A stretch of 64,000 bases of DNA from Nicotiana tabacum (lineage: Eukaryota > Streptophyta > Magnoliopsida > Solanales > Solanaceae): positions 105,388,108 through 105,452,107 of the forward strand of contig NC_134081.1 in NCBI RefSeq assembly GCF_000715075.1, read 5' to 3'. The position numbers and the translations under genes were made by a program. Below the pieces are notes generated by a model. It worked only from the letters and a program-made list of their open reading frames with translations. It ran no database searches and had not been told where the DNA came from. The first letter of the stretch is position 1. Every line of letters begins with the position of its first letter. This document shows, in pieces, positions 46,101-58,400 of this stretch.

Positions 46101-46889
46101 CAAATGCAACTGGTTACCTGTTTCACCAGAGTAATGGCCGTGCTCCCACTGCAAAAGCAATCTAAATTAGGGTGGGATCTTAGTTCTTTATCCATGGCCT
46201 TGTATGATTTAAGGAAAGCTTCTCTCCACAAGTTATCCACTTTATCCTCCATCCCTTCATCCTTATCAGGATCCACCACATCCAACTTTGGATTACCATT
46301 GCAGCAATTCGCAGTAGAACCATTACGTTTCGAGTCAAATGATTGCAAAAATGATGATAGCTTCAAGGGCAGTGCATCCCTTACTTTGCGAGCAACAAGA
46401 TGGCCATGTGGACCATGGCCATCAAATACCCCACAAAAGGTCACATCTTCAGCCATGAAATCCTGTCCAAAAAAAAAATCAATCTAACATAATTCACTCG
46501 AAAGACACAAGAGTAGTTCTAGTCACTAGTTGCTCGGACTCTCCGAAAATGTTACCGGGTACGTGTCGTGCGGCAATATTTTGGAGAGTCCGCGCAACAT
46601 AGGTTCTAGACAAGCGAGAAGGACTTACTTCCCACACAATCATGGCATCCTGGTTTATGCCTTTACGTCCCTGTTGGGTGAATATGCAAGAAGTCCGGCT
46701 CTTTCCATTTTTGAATATCCGATTAGGTATTGAAGACAAATGTTGCAATGTAGTGACAGGATCGGAAAAAGTTCTTCTAATCCTCTTTCGAGTAAACATC
46801 CTTATTCCCAAACATTCAGGGGAAACTCTTTCTCCGTTGCTCCTGCTACTACAACTACTCCGGCTACTGGTAGAAACACAACCCCCCAT
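43106..46889 (-). CDS. Protein phosphatase 2C, group E-like, N-myristoylation motif (5 exons)
   Basis: Five minus-strand exons join in frame to about 472 residues: 46629-46889, 46118-46462, 45912-46029, 45605-45828 and 43106-43576, all with GT/AG introns. PP2Cs are Mn/Mg-dependent Ser/Thr phosphatases. The sequence starts MGGCVSTSSRSSC, a Gly2 myristoylation signal followed by palmitoylatable Cys, implying plasma-membrane attachment. Catalytic landmarks in order: GINQDAMIVWE, CGVFDGHGPHGH, LFMGYIGDSRAIL, GLAMARAFGDFCLKEYGV, FIVLASDG/VWDVLSNEE split by intron 4, and the metal-binding DDCAVVCLFLD. The C-terminal 110 residues are acidic and Ser-rich without a domain. Length and the MGGCVS start fit plant group E PP2Cs; the exact orthologue is not determined. 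The coding sequence looks intact. Confidence 0.92.
43577..45604. other. PP2C intron 4
   Basis: A 2.0-kb intron without recognisable coding sequence or repeat boundaries. It splits the conserved ASDG-VWD motif exactly at a codon boundary. Confidence 0.8.
46523..46601. mobile_element. Very short MITE (79 bp) in PP2C intron 1
   Basis: The arms GTTGCTCGGACTCTCCGAAA and TTTTGGAGAGTCCGCGCAAC are near-perfect inverse copies around a small core. Flanks AGTTCTAG (46515-46522) and GGTTCTAG (46602-46609) match at 7 of 8 bases, consistent with a hAT-type 8-bp duplication. It lies 19 bp from the exon 1 donor. Confidence 0.75.
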
Positions 46890-48489
46890 TTTCTCAGACC
46901 CACAAACAGACCATCAGACCCACAACAAAAGAAACGTTCTGGATCTCACCACGTTCATGGATCAGATTGTATCACCTAAGCAAAAAACTGTCGAACTCGC
47001 AAGCATCCAACGCAGCAAACAGCGATTCCACTTATTATAGAAAACAATGTTCTGTTTTATCTTGGTCAAAGTATTGCCACTGAACAAGACGTGAACTGAT
47101 AAACGAGCACAGCTAAACAACAGAAGAAGAGATTAATTAATGTAATAGTTTATTCAATACTAGTACATAACAAGATGGATATGGCTGCAAATATGGAAAC
47201 TAGACTAACCAACCAACACATAGATTAAAAGATTTTGCATGTGAATCAATGAATATACTAATATAAACATCAAGCTGTCTTAAGCTTTCGTCATTCAATG
47301 GGAATCTCAAATTATACAAATCAAAATTTGAGAGATTTTATGCACCCTTAATCCTCAAATAAACAAATAAAGCTAAGAAGACAGAAAAACAGGATATTCT
47401 GGGAAACATAATAAAAAACAAACAATAACAGGAAACGAGGTAGCATTAATAGTTGTCAAAGCTTGATTTATTACCCAGAAATCTTTTAATCTGTCACCAT
47501 GTTCACAAAATCAGAACTTATCCACAAAAGCCTAAGCTTTGGTAGTAAGTAAAGAGAAGATATTTATCAGAATCCAAGTTCCAAAATTGTTATTTTTTAG
47601 AGATCTTATAGAGAGAGAGGGATAAGAGAAGTAAAGTTTTAATGGGTGGATTTGTAGCATAAATATACTGTAAAAGAAAACAAAGAAGAAAGATTCTAAA
47701 GAAACCTGAAAAAGAAAAGTTACTGCACACAAATGTCAAAAAGTTTCAACCTTTCACACAAATGTCAAATTTTCAGTCTTTTCCAGTTCTGATAAAATTC
47801 GAATTTTCGCACTACATAGTGGACCAGACACAATAAAGTAAAAGAGTTTGAACAAAGTGGTAGATTTGTCGACATAAAATCTTTATACGTAATCCCAAAA
47901 GCAAAACAGCATTAGATCAACGCATTATCACTTGGAAAAGTAAGAAAACTGAAAAATAATTCATAGGAGAATTTAAGTTTGAAAGTGAAGAAAAATATTT
48001 AAAAAGAAAAAAATAAAACCTTTTTCAAGCCATTAAAACCCAAGTGTTAGAAATTATCAAGAACACGAAATGCAAATTGTGGGAAAGTAGTAAACAGAGG
48101 AAAAAGAAGGCTAAAACAAGGGACTTTCTTGAAAAAGTTCAGATTTTTGAACATTTCAAAAGCCAAAGAGATTTACAAATGGAGAGCTGGTTAAAATGGT
48201 ACCTTCAACTTGATTTCCTGATATTCAAGTTTTGTGAGAGATGGGATCAAGAATGTGCCATTATAAGTGAAGACTACTCTCTTTTTCAAGCTTGTAACTA
48301 TTTGTTTAAGGAAAAGAAAAGGAGAAATGGAGAGTGAGAAGAGAAGTATGGGAATAGATAGGAGTTGGCTGCAATTAATTGCAAAAGCATGAAAAAGGAA
48401 GCACTGAAGAGAAGAGGGGTGGGTTCATTTTTTCTTGGGGCTATTCCTATTTGGGAAGAAAAGGTAGAAAGGAAATCCTGAGCGTTGTG
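46890..48489. promoter_or_regulatory. Upstream region of the PP2C gene
   Basis: Expected to hold the minus-strand promoter and 5' UTR of PP2C. No TATA box stands out and no other gene is seen. The open frame at 48044-48337 has no family resemblance. Confidence 0.4.
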
Positions 48490-48609
48490 GTCTGGGATGG
48501 CCGAGTGAGGCCATGTCCTCGGGGAACGGGGGTGGGGCGGGAGGTAGGGGAGGGTTTAGGGGTGGGCGGGAGGCAAGGGAGGTAAAGGGAACAAGGGTGC
48601 ATGTAGGTT

Positions 48610-51457
48610 GAGAATTGGGTCATGTAATGTAGGTATATTGACGGGTAAATCTATAGAGTTGGCGAAAATCCTCCAGAAGAGTAGGGTCAATATAGCGTGT
48701 GTCCAGGAGACAAGGTAGATAGAGTCGAGGGCAAGGGACGCAACGGGTATAAACTTTGGTACTCAGGAGTCCAGAAAGATAAGAATGGAGTGGGCATCTT
48801 AGTGGATAGGGAACTTAGAGAGTCTGTGGTTGAAATTAGACGAGTGAATGATAGATTGATGATTATTAAGTTGGTAGTTGGAGAGTGCACCCTAAACGTT
48901 ATTAGCACTTATGCGCCGCATGTCGGCCTAGATGAGGAGGTTAAACGGTGCTTCTGGGAAGGATTAGATGAGATTGTGCGCCAGGTTCCGCCTGTTGAGA
49001 AGTTATTCATATGAGGGGATTTCAATGGGCATATTGGGTCGACCGTATATGGATATGGCGAGGTGCACGGAGGTTTCGATTTTGGGGAAAGGAACGGAGG
49101 AGGTACATCGTTGTTGGACTTCGCTAAGGCTTTTGGGTTGGTGATTGCGAACTCTAGCTTTCAGAAGAGAGGGGGGCATTTGGTTACTTTTCAAAATGCG
49201 GTGGCGAAGACTCAGATTGACTATCTCCTCCTCATGAGGTGTGACAGAGGGTTGTGCAAGGATTGCAAGGTGATTCCGGGTAAGATACTCGCGACGCAAC
49301 ATAGGCTCTTGGTGATGGACGTTAGTATTATGTTAAAGAGGAGGAAAAGGTCTACCCAAGAAAGATCGAGAATCAGGTGGGGAGCCTTAACTAAGGATAA
49401 AGCCCTAGCGTTGGAGGGGCGGTTGTCGGCTATGGGAGCTTGGAGGAGCAGTGATGACGCGAGCATTATGTGGTCAGCGACAGCAAACTGTATTAGGGAG
49501 GCTGCGAGAGAGGTGTTAGGGGTCTCGACGGGTGTCTCTGGTGGGCACAAAGGAGACTGGTGGTGGAATAAAGTCGTCCAAGGTAAAGTGGAAGCAAAGA
49601 AGGCGGCGTACCTGAAGTTAGTGGGGAGCATAGGTGAGGAGGAGAGGTGAGCGTGCATGGAGAGGTATAAGGCAGCTAGGAAGGAGGCTAAGCTGGCGGT
49701 CAGGGAGGCTAGGACTGCGTCTTATGATCGTATGTACGAGGAATTGGGGAAAAAAGGTGGGGAGAAGAAGTTATTCCGGCTGGCCAAGTTGAGAGAGGGG
49801 AAGGCTCGGGATTTGGACCAAGTGAGATGCATCAAGGACGAAGATGGTAGAGTACTGATGGAAGATGCCCAGATTAAAAGGAGATGGCAAACTTACTTTC
49901 ATAAACTTGTGAATAAAGAAGGGGATCAGGATATTGTGCTAGGCGAATTGGAGCATTCCGAGAGTCACCGTGACTTTGGGTACTGCAGGCGTATCAAGGT
50001 TGAGGAGGTCGTGGGAGCTACGCGTAAGATGAGTAGGGGCAGAGCGACTGGGCCAGACGAGATTCCGATGGAATTTTGGAAGTTTGTGGGGAGAGCAGGT
50101 TTGGAGTAGTTGACTAGGTTATTTAATATTATTTTTAAGGTGAAAAGGATGTCGGATGAGTGGAGGTGGAATATGGTGGTTCCATTATATGATAACAAAG
50201 GTGATATCCAGAGTTGTAACAATTATAAGGGTATCAAATTACTGAGTCATACAATGAAAGTGTGGGAGAGGGTGGTTGAAGCGAGGGTGAGGATTACAGT
50301 GTCTGTATCCGACAACCAGTTCGGGTTCATACCGGGTCGTGCGACTACAGAAGCTATATACCTTGTTAGAAGGTTGGTGGAACTGTACAGAGAGAGGAAG
50401 AAGGATTAGCACATGGTGTTTATTGACCTAGGGAAAGCGTCTGACAAGATTCCTAGAGAAGTTGTCTGGAGATGCCTGGAGGTAAAAGGTGTATCGGCTC
50501 CCTATATTATGGCAATTAATGACATGTATGATGGGGCTAAGACTCGAGTTAGGATAGTAGGAGGCGACTCTGAGCATTTTTCGGTTGTAATGGGGTTACA
50601 CCAAGGTTCTGCGCTCAGTCCGTTCTTATTCGCCCTGGTGATGGACGCGTTAACATACCATATTCAAGGGGATGTGCCATGGTGCATGCTATTCGTCGAT
50701 GACATAGTTCTGATTGATGAGTCGCGAGCCGGTGTTAACGAGAGGCTGGAGGTTTGGAGATAGGATCTTGAGTCTAAGGGTTTCAAGCTGAGCAGGACGA
50801 AGACGGAATACCTGGAGTGTAAGTTTAGCGTTGAGCCAAGGGAAGTGGGCGTGGATGTGAGGCTTGATTCGCAGTTCATCGAGTAGAGATAGCTTCAAGT
50901 ACCTTGGTTCGGTTATCCAGAGGGGAGGGGAGATCGACGAGGATGTCACCCACCGTATTAGGGTAGGATGGATGAAGTGGAGGTTAGCATCTGGAGTCCT
51001 GTGTGACAAGAGAGTGTCACCGATACTCAAAGGTAAGTTCTATAAAGCGGTGGTTAGACCAGCCATGATGTATGGGGCTGAGTGTTGGCCCGTTAAAAAC
51101 TCACATATCCAGAAGATGAAAGTAGCAGAAATGAGGATGTTGCGGTGGATGTGCATGCACACTATGATAGATAAGATTAGGAATGATGATATTCGGGAGA
51201 AGGTGCACGTGGCTCCCATTGATGACAAGATGCGGGAAGCGAGACTTAGATGGTTCGGACATGTTCAAAGGAGAAGCCCAGATGCTCCGGTACGGAGGTG
51301 TGAGCGGCTGGTGATGAAGGGCACGAGAAGAGGTAGAGAGCGGCCTAAGAAGTATTGGGGAGAGGTGATCAGGCAGGATATGGCGAGGGTCCAGATTTCC
51401 GAGGACATACTACTTGATAGGAAGATATGGAGGTCGAGTATTAGGGCTATAGGTTAG
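48610..51457 (+). pseudogene. RTE LINE polyprotein remnant (endonuclease and reverse transcriptase)
   Basis: Endonuclease motifs: NIACVQETR near 48690, YKLWYSGVQKDKNGVGIL, VISTYAPHVGLDEE, then DFNGHIGS just after an in-frame TGA at about 49012-49014, and KTQIDYLLL near 49210. RT motifs: [16 protein letters not shown] near 50040, [56 protein letters not shown] and [11 protein letters not shown] near 50690. The C-terminal region has [29 protein letters not shown] and [11 protein letters not shown]. Stops or frame changes occur near 48710, 49014, 49650, 50109, 50409, 50763 and 50860, so the copy is inactive. Confidence 0.9.
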
Positions 51458-51592
51458 GAGATAGTTGAGTCGTGCCTTACTTCATACTATTGTGGGACTA
51501 GCCATGTAGGGGTTTTGTCTAAGATAGCTAGTGGCAATGTTGTGTCTTACTATTTCGCTTTTCAGTGAAGGTCCTATTTACTAGCTATTGCT

Positions 51593-51754
51593 TTTGCTTT
51601 GCATCTTTCTTCTAGATTTTATGGTGTTCTTATTTTTCTTATGATTGTTGTGGTGATACTAATATTGTCTCCCTTTGCTTTGCATCTTTCTTCTGGATTT
51701 CATGGTGTTGCTATTTTTTTTACGATTGCTGTTGTGATACTAATATTGTCTCCT
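51593..51754 (+). repeat. Tandem duplication of about 81 bp in the LINE 3' UTR
   Basis: The unit from TTTGCTTTGCATCTTTCTTC to AATATTGTCTCC occurs twice head to tail (starting at 51593 and 51674) with a few differences. Confidence 0.85.
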
Positions 51755-51776
51755 TATTGTCCTTTTATTTTTTTGA

Positions 51777-51817
51777 GCCGAGTGTCTTTCGGAAACAACC
51801 TCTCTACTCCTTCGGGG

Positions 51818-51866
<49 letters not shown>
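51777..51866 (+). repeat. LINE 3' end: conserved tail motif and (TTG)n
   Basis: The segment GAGCCGAGTGTCTTTCGGAA, followed by acaacctctctac and ctccttcgggg, precedes about 16 perfect TTG units (51818-51866). The first part is shared with the TS SINE at 18975-19095. Confidence 0.9.
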
Positions 51867-51905
51867 GTTAGGCTGTATATATATAACTACTGGACTAGAG
51901 TTTAA

Positions 51906-52409
51906 GGACCCGTTTGGCCATAGATTTTGCCAAAATAAACTTGGGTTTTATTTGGCAAACACATATTTAGCCATAGATTTTGCCTACATTCTGGCCAAAT
52001 CCCAAAACCTGGGCCAAAATATCACTATTATATTTTTTTAAAAATTATCCCAAAATTTTATATTTTATAAAAGAGCCCACTATTTATTATTTTGTAACGA
52101 TGTTGTTTCGTATTCTAGGTCATCTGATAGTGTATCATGTAGTTCATTATAAAAATAATAATTTTGTATCAAATTTATTTATGTTCAGGACTATAGTTTG
52201 CAATAATATAATGAATTTTATTGATAATGATACTGTTAGGTATTTATGATAGTTTTTAAAACTTGTGGGTATAAGTCATGCTTCATGTTTTTTCAAACCA
52301 AACTTCACCCAAAATAGATATCCAAACACATTTTCATCTTCAAATCAAATTTTACCCAAATTAAATTTTTTAAAATAAATTTGGGAATCTACGGCGAAAC
52401 GTTGTGGCT
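51906..52409. mobile_element. MITE-like element with imperfect inverted ends
   Basis: The left end reads GACCCGTTTGGCCATAGATT. The right end, read on the minus strand, gives CAACGTTTCGCCGTAGATTC. The shared core is CGTTT-GCC-TAGATT. A second copy of the left-end phrase (GCCATAGATTTTGCC) occurs at about 51971. Target duplications are not evident. Confidence 0.6.
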
Positions 52410-54247
52410 AAAGAGTGTAGAGATAGGCTACTTTGATTACACACGCCCCAACCAAATGATGGAAGTTTGAGATGTCAGTCGTACGCTTATTTCTTTAAGG
52501 ATTCAAGTTATATATGATGTACTAGTAAATATTTTCTCAATTACATTATTAATTACATGTATTTATTAAAATATAAAACTTTATTTGTGTTTACTGTTTA
52601 AATAAAGTGATTATATAAATAATTTTTTATTATTCTTGCTTAAAGTAAAACTATTTTACCGGAAAATTATGTTGAGCATATAAGTAAGAAAATCAGTGTA
52701 TATTCCTTTACCCAATGAAAATTCTAGTTTTGTAGTAAAGGTGATTCATTTTAAATTATTTTATTTTAAATTATAAATTTGATCTAATTTATTAAATAGG
52801 AGTATTGTTTTTTATAAATAAAAGAAACATATTTTTGAACTTTTCTAAATTTAGGTCAGATATCTTGCAAAAATGGAAAAAAACTCCGCTGGGGAGTAAG
52901 TTTGACTCATCATGCAAACTTGTGGAACAAAAGGTACATGAACATAACAAAGTGAGTCAAAATAGGTATCTTTATTTTCTAAGTAACTAAACATAAATGC
53001 GATATTATCTATTTATAGGGGCAGTTGTAATAATTTTAAGATCGTCAGGTCGACAGAAGATTTAAGCGCAGATAGATTAAAGTACAAAACATCTTTATAA
53101 ATTATGCAAAATAAGGTCTGAAAAAGCAAGAAATTAGGTTATGATCATGAAAGACATGATGTATTAACTACCTTTTTTTCGCTTAATAGCCAAATTTATT
53201 AGGACATGGCTCCTCAGGACAAAACAAACCTAATACTTTGTCAATAAAAAAGTTTTTGCATTACTCGTTTTATTACATTATTAACTTATATTTAACTCCT
53301 GTCAGGTCTTGCAAATTATACTCAATAAGACGCAAGAAAACACCCAGGGGTCCATGTGGTTTAACTAAACCTTGTAATTGAAGCTATACCAAAACAGAAT
53401 TTTGGCTGTTGGTATCTTAGAAGTCTAGAAATGTATCTATAAAATGCAAAATTACCAAAAATAAATTACTACGTAATTAAAATTATTATTAAAGTGTAAA
53501 GTAAGAGTTAATTTTAATTAAAAATAAAATTCTTGTACGTACCTCCATAAGTCTAAGTCATTACAGTTAAATTTTGTTGACAAAACAACGGCAATAATCA
53601 AGGATAATTTCTTCCGATATGTATAAACTTTGATGGAAAAAATTATTCTTTTTTTTTAAGGAAAGAATTATTTGATATTTGTATTGATTTAAATTAACAT
53701 ATACCCATAAAATCAACCGAGAAGCAAAGGTCAACTCAAGATAAATTGTGATTTCGTCGTTCCATGGAACAAATTGTATCATCATCTATAATTTAAAAAT
53801 AAAATAGTTCTATTTATGTAAGATGCAGGAATGGTTGCACCCCCAAAATGTTTGATATAAAAAATCACGTAAATTTTGCTGACGAATCAATTGAATGGTA
53901 AGTGAAAGTGTGGAACGTCAACTCAAAAGTTTACTTGCCGCTCAAATCAATCAATCAAATGGCAAGTGCTTTGCACGCGCAGCAGATGATGTGAGACCAC
54001 AACAACAAATCATGATCCAGATAAGCACGCGATAGCCTACTACATAGTAGCTAAATTGGTGGGGTCAGATTACGTGGCATAAAGTCAATTAAATGAGTGG
54101 ATACACCAAATGTAAAGTTGTAATTTCCCGGCTGGTCTAATCTCTTGTTTTGTGGTTCCTTGCATGGCCAATTTGTACCTGCAAACTTTCCTAAAAAATA
54201 AAAATAAAAAGCTTTTCAAAATCAAAACTGTCTTCTTGGTTTATCAC
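52410..54247. other. AT-rich intergenic DNA
   Basis: About 1.8 kb with no supportable gene or bounded repeat. Confidence 0.5.
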
Positions 54248-54510
54248 TCGGTAATCAAAATACAGAGTCAAGAATCAAAGTATTATTTTTTTGTACTCAA
54301 AGCACAAAAATAATTAAAAAAATCAATTAATAATCATTTTATATATAACGCATGGGTTGAATGCGTTATACTTTAACGACACGTTTGTCCGTTAAAGTAT
54401 AGCGCATGTCACTCATGCGCTATATTTGAATTTTACTGACCCACCAATAATTGAGGCTATAGTGCACGCATTTATAGCGCTACATATATAACGTATATTA
54501 TGAATGTGTT
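54248..54510 (+). repeat. Left terminal inverted repeat of the MULE
   Basis: Contains TATATATAACGCATGGGTTG and the palindromic motif ATAGCGCATGTCACTCATGC followed by GCTAT. It pairs with the right repeat in inverse orientation. The stretch 54460-54510 adds further 'tatagcgc' and 'ataacgtat' versions. Confidence 0.88.
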
Positions 54511-54660
54511 ATACCCACGATTATTATACCTCGCATTATTTTTTTACTTATTTAAGGAGTTTCATTGTTTCGTTAAAAATCCATTCAAGATCTTCTACAT
54601 CCCTTTTTATTTTCTTATACTCATTCCGAAATATTTGTTTGCTTAACTTTTTTTGCATAA

Positions 54661-57480
54661 TGTCCGAAGAGCGAAAAATTAGGGTTGCATTATATTGGGA
54701 GGGGGGTGAGGTTGTCGTGGAGAATAACTCAGTACGCTATATTTGTTATCCACAATGTATTGTTAAGTTGCCACTTACAATGGAGTACGATGGATTGTTT
54801 CGTTGTTACGTAAAAAAATGAGTGTGAGAAAACGTTCGCTTAATATTAAAGTAACCGGAAGATATCCGTATTCTGTTACTCCGCAAGGGGTTGCTTGTTA
54901 TGCTGAGTTTAACATCGAAGACGATGAAACTCTGACAGATTTTTTGAGGACTCCGGATAGACACCGAAAACTTCTTGTGACAGAAATGTTGGAAATGTAC
55001 GTTCGCAATATTGAGGTTCCGAAAAATAGGGATAACCCTCAATCATCGGGTGATTTTTTTGGAGCAGATTTATCCGAACAGGTTCCGTTTGAAAGAGTTT
55101 GGCCAGATTTAAACTTATCTCCACGGGAGAATGAGGAGTGAGGACATAATTTCTCCCCAAGTTTATATAATTCACAAGTCGAGTGGTAAATTTTAATTTT
55201 CTTTTGTATTACTATGTTTTTTTATATGTATTATATTTGTATTAACACTCATATATTCCAAAGGGGGTACCGGCTATATATAAATTTTACAAGCTATGAA
55301 CCAACGGACAGTTGGAATATGCCCAGTTTTGGTGTGTTGGATCATAGTGGTCCATCCGGAAGTTATCGGCAACAGGATAATGTGCATCATGGGATATCAA
55401 CAGATTCTGATTTATAAGTTAAGTGATAAATTTTATATATAATGTTTGGATGAATTTGAGAAACTCATTATTTTATTGGTTGTGCAGTGAAAACGAGCAA
55501 CTTGAAGGTCATGTCCTTACTCAATTGCCCGAAGACGATATATTTAATCAGGATCTGGCAGATGCACACAATCAGGAGGATGATAATGATTAAAACAACA
55601 ATGTTGATGAGTCTCAAGATGACACACCCTTCCCTGATGAGGGTGATGATGATGAGGATGAGAATGACCAACTTGATTTGCCGAGGGAGCATGATGCCAC
55701 CAATGAGCATGCTCCAAATATGCAGACTCCACCTCCCATTAGACCCAGAGTGTACGAGTCACATGTGCCCTTTCATTCAAGGGGAATTCTGTACCTTGAT
55801 TAGTTGCCTAGTATGCCAGATGTGGATGTCGTCATAAGGGATCTTGACAATATTCGGACAATAATGGGGGATGAATCTAGACCAACGGTGCTGTCAAAGA
55901 ATATATTTTTTGCTGATAAAGCGCGCCTAAGCAGGGCAGTGCGCATGTACAGCTTAAAAGAGTGTCGTGAGATCATGGTTCATGAGTCATCTCCAGAAGT
56001 ATACACGGTTATTTGTCATAGATGATTTCAAGGTTGTATATGGATGCTGTGTGCGAGAAAGTATAAAACAAATATGTGGATTGTAGTGAAATACATTGGC
56101 ACCCACACATGTGATATGGACTCATTAAGTGGGAATCATTTTAACTTGAATGTTGACTTGATTTCGCTTGTCTTGATTCCACACATTGAATCGTCTATAA
56201 GGTACAAGAGTAAAGAGTGTATAACATCTGTCCACCAGGTATACGGAAGTACAATTACCAAAAGAAAGGCATTTCTCGGGTGTAAATGTGCGTTCGAAAT
56301 TATTTATGGTAACTAGGATAAGTCATTTGCCGCTCTACCCAAGTAGATAGTTGCATTGCAATAATTTAACCCCAGGACTGTTGTTGAATGGAAGCTTGAG
56401 CGGAGTCCGGGAATATAAGAATTCATATTCATATTTGTGTTCTGGTCATTTAAACCAACCATTAATAGTTTTGTGCATTGTCGGCCGGTAGTATCCATAA
56501 ACGACACTCATGTCTATGGAAAGTATGATGTAAAGTTGTTGATCACCGTTGCAATAGATAATAATGGAAGCAAATTTCCCCTCGTATTTGCTATTTGTGC
56601 CAATGAAATCCAAGAGACCTAGACATTATTTTTGAATCACTTGAAGGAGTACGTTGTCCGACATCGTTCAGGTATTTGTCTAATATATGATCAACATGGT
56701 GGTATTTTAAGTTCTATACAGAATTTGTGTGCATGGCAGGAACCGTATGCCTACCACTGTTACTTTGTTAGGCACTTGAAGGCCAACTTCTAGAGGGTTC
56801 ACCCGAACAAGAACTTACATGATTTAATATGGATAACTGCAACATATCACTAGGAGTGTAAATTCAGGAGGCGAATGGAATTAATTAGGCAGGAAGACCT
56901 AAAAGCCTATCGTTGGTTGATGCAACATGAGCTTGACAAATGGACTTTGCATAAGGATGGTGATAGAAGCTAGGGAATTTTGACTACAAACGTGTCAGAG
57001 TCTTTCAACGAGTTGCTGAAGTCTGCACGTGAATTTCCTGTCACTGCCATGGTGCGGATGTCATTCAAGCAGATGGCAGAGAGGTTTGTTGAAAGATCCA
57101 GGTGCGCATCATCATTGATGGAAAGGGGTGTTGAATTTATACCACAACCGATGAAACGATTTGAGAAATATAGGAAGCGAGCACAGTGGCATATATTTTT
57201 ACGGTATTGTAGCGAGCGAAATATTTTTGAAGTTCACACTGGTCTGCATCAAAACAGCGATAATAATACTCACACCATCAATGAATCTAGAAGATTATGT
57301 TCGTGTGGGAAATAGTCGATCTATCTCTTGCCATGCTCATATTCCATGAAGTGCTTTCAACATATAGGTTTTGCGGCGACGAGGTATGTTGATAAAGAAT
57401 ATAATGTTGCTGCATGTGTAAATCCCAATACTGATCCTCCGTTCCTTGTAGGTAGTTAAGATCATCCAGTACATGATGAA
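54661..57480 (+). pseudogene. MULE transposase (MURA-type), broken
   Basis: The N-terminal part is split over two frames: MSEERKIRVALYWEGGEVVV at 54661, continuing one frame over into VTPQGVACYAEFNIEDDETL and VWPDLNLSP. A linker rich in Asp/Glu follows near 55540-55700. The MuDR-type N-terminal domain lies at 55855-56310 (SKNIFFADKARLSRAVRMYS and KYIGTHTCDMDS). The DDE core region lies at 56440-56790 (SINDTHVYGKYDVKLLITVA, FVRHLKANF). The C-terminal part at 56980-57400 (NVSESFNELLKSAREFPVTA) reaches a SWIM-like CSCG region. Many stops interrupt it, for example at 56023, 56315 and 56620. It is not functional. Confidence 0.88.
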
Positions 57481-58036
57481 CGGCTAGTGCCTTTTCCATC
57501 TCTAAAATCTCCTTCATCAAATGCCGAATCACTTCTGGTTCATCTTTGTGTGTGTTTGTTTGGAAGGCTACAGACAGTGCTTGTGGTACAACTAGCACAT
57601 GCTAGTGGCATAGTACTTCATAATCACATCTTTTTGAGTAAAGGGTCCATTGTAATTTTTTTCCCAAATTCGCATACCTTCGGGCTTTGTAGAATGCGCT
57701 TCACCCTCAATAATGTGCCCTGCAACTTTGAGATAAGTGTGTATATTGATAGGCTTATTTTTCAAGGGACGTAGAACACCATACCACTTGTCATCAACCA
57801 AATCAGTATAGCAACCTAGCATATTTTTTTTAAGGTAGGGATCGATTGTGTTGTGACGTGTTCCATGTGGATCTGTTGAACTAGCTTCACCTGTTTGCCT
57901 CTTCTTAAATCACTTATTAAATATTAGTGGCATTTCTGAAATAGATGTTGTAATGGTTGTTGAAATAGTTTTTGAATACTGGAATGTTGGTTCAACTTAA
58001 GAAGAAGTAAACTATATGAACTTTTATGTTAAACGT
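57481..58036. other. MULE interior between transposase and tandem repeat
   Basis: No gene is recognised. The two open frames on opposite strands (57487-57774 and 57592-57822) lack family features. Confidence 0.4.
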
Positions 58037-58290
58037 AGTACATCAACAATATGTGTTATGTGTATTGTCATGTCGATTTGAAAAAGCTGGCGACCTGAAA
58101 AGCTGCACCCACTTGTATCCTAAAGAATCATTAGCACGCGAAACATAGCGCATCACCAATATGCGTCATGTGTATAGTCATGTCGACCTGAAAAAGATGT
58201 CGACCTGAAAAGTTGTACCCACTTGTACCCTTAAGAATCATTAGCACGCGAAACGTAGCGCATCACCAATATGCATTATGTAACCTAAAA
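58037..58290. repeat. Tandem repeat of about 110 bp inside the MULE, about 2.3 copies
   Basis: The unit runs from TAG(C/T)(G/A)CATCA(C/A)CAATATG through 'catgtcga..tgaaaaag' and 'cccacttgta' to 'aatcattagcacgcgaaac'. It starts near 58037, 58147 and 58258. The motif TAGCGCATCACCAATATGCG echoes the palindromic motif in the terminal repeats. Confidence 0.8.
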
Positions 58291-58400
58291 TAACTCTTAA
58301 TTGCCTATAAAAAAACCCGCACATTTTGCATTACTATTTGCGTTGTAACCAAACGAAGAAAATAACTTTTCATTATTTTTTCATTTTCGAGCATTACGAC

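Larger units (their letters stand above)
48490..51867 (+). mobile_element. RTE-clade LINE, decayed, with (TTG)n tail
   Basis: A non-LTR retrotransposon encoding an AP-endonuclease and then an RT in one original frame, with no gag-like first ORF, as in RTE elements. It ends in a pure (TTG)n tail instead of poly-A. The 5' boundary is uncertain; coding similarity is first convincing near 48610 and GC-rich DNA begins near 48490. No target duplication was located. It lies in the upstream flank of the PP2C gene, in the opposite orientation. Confidence 0.88.
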
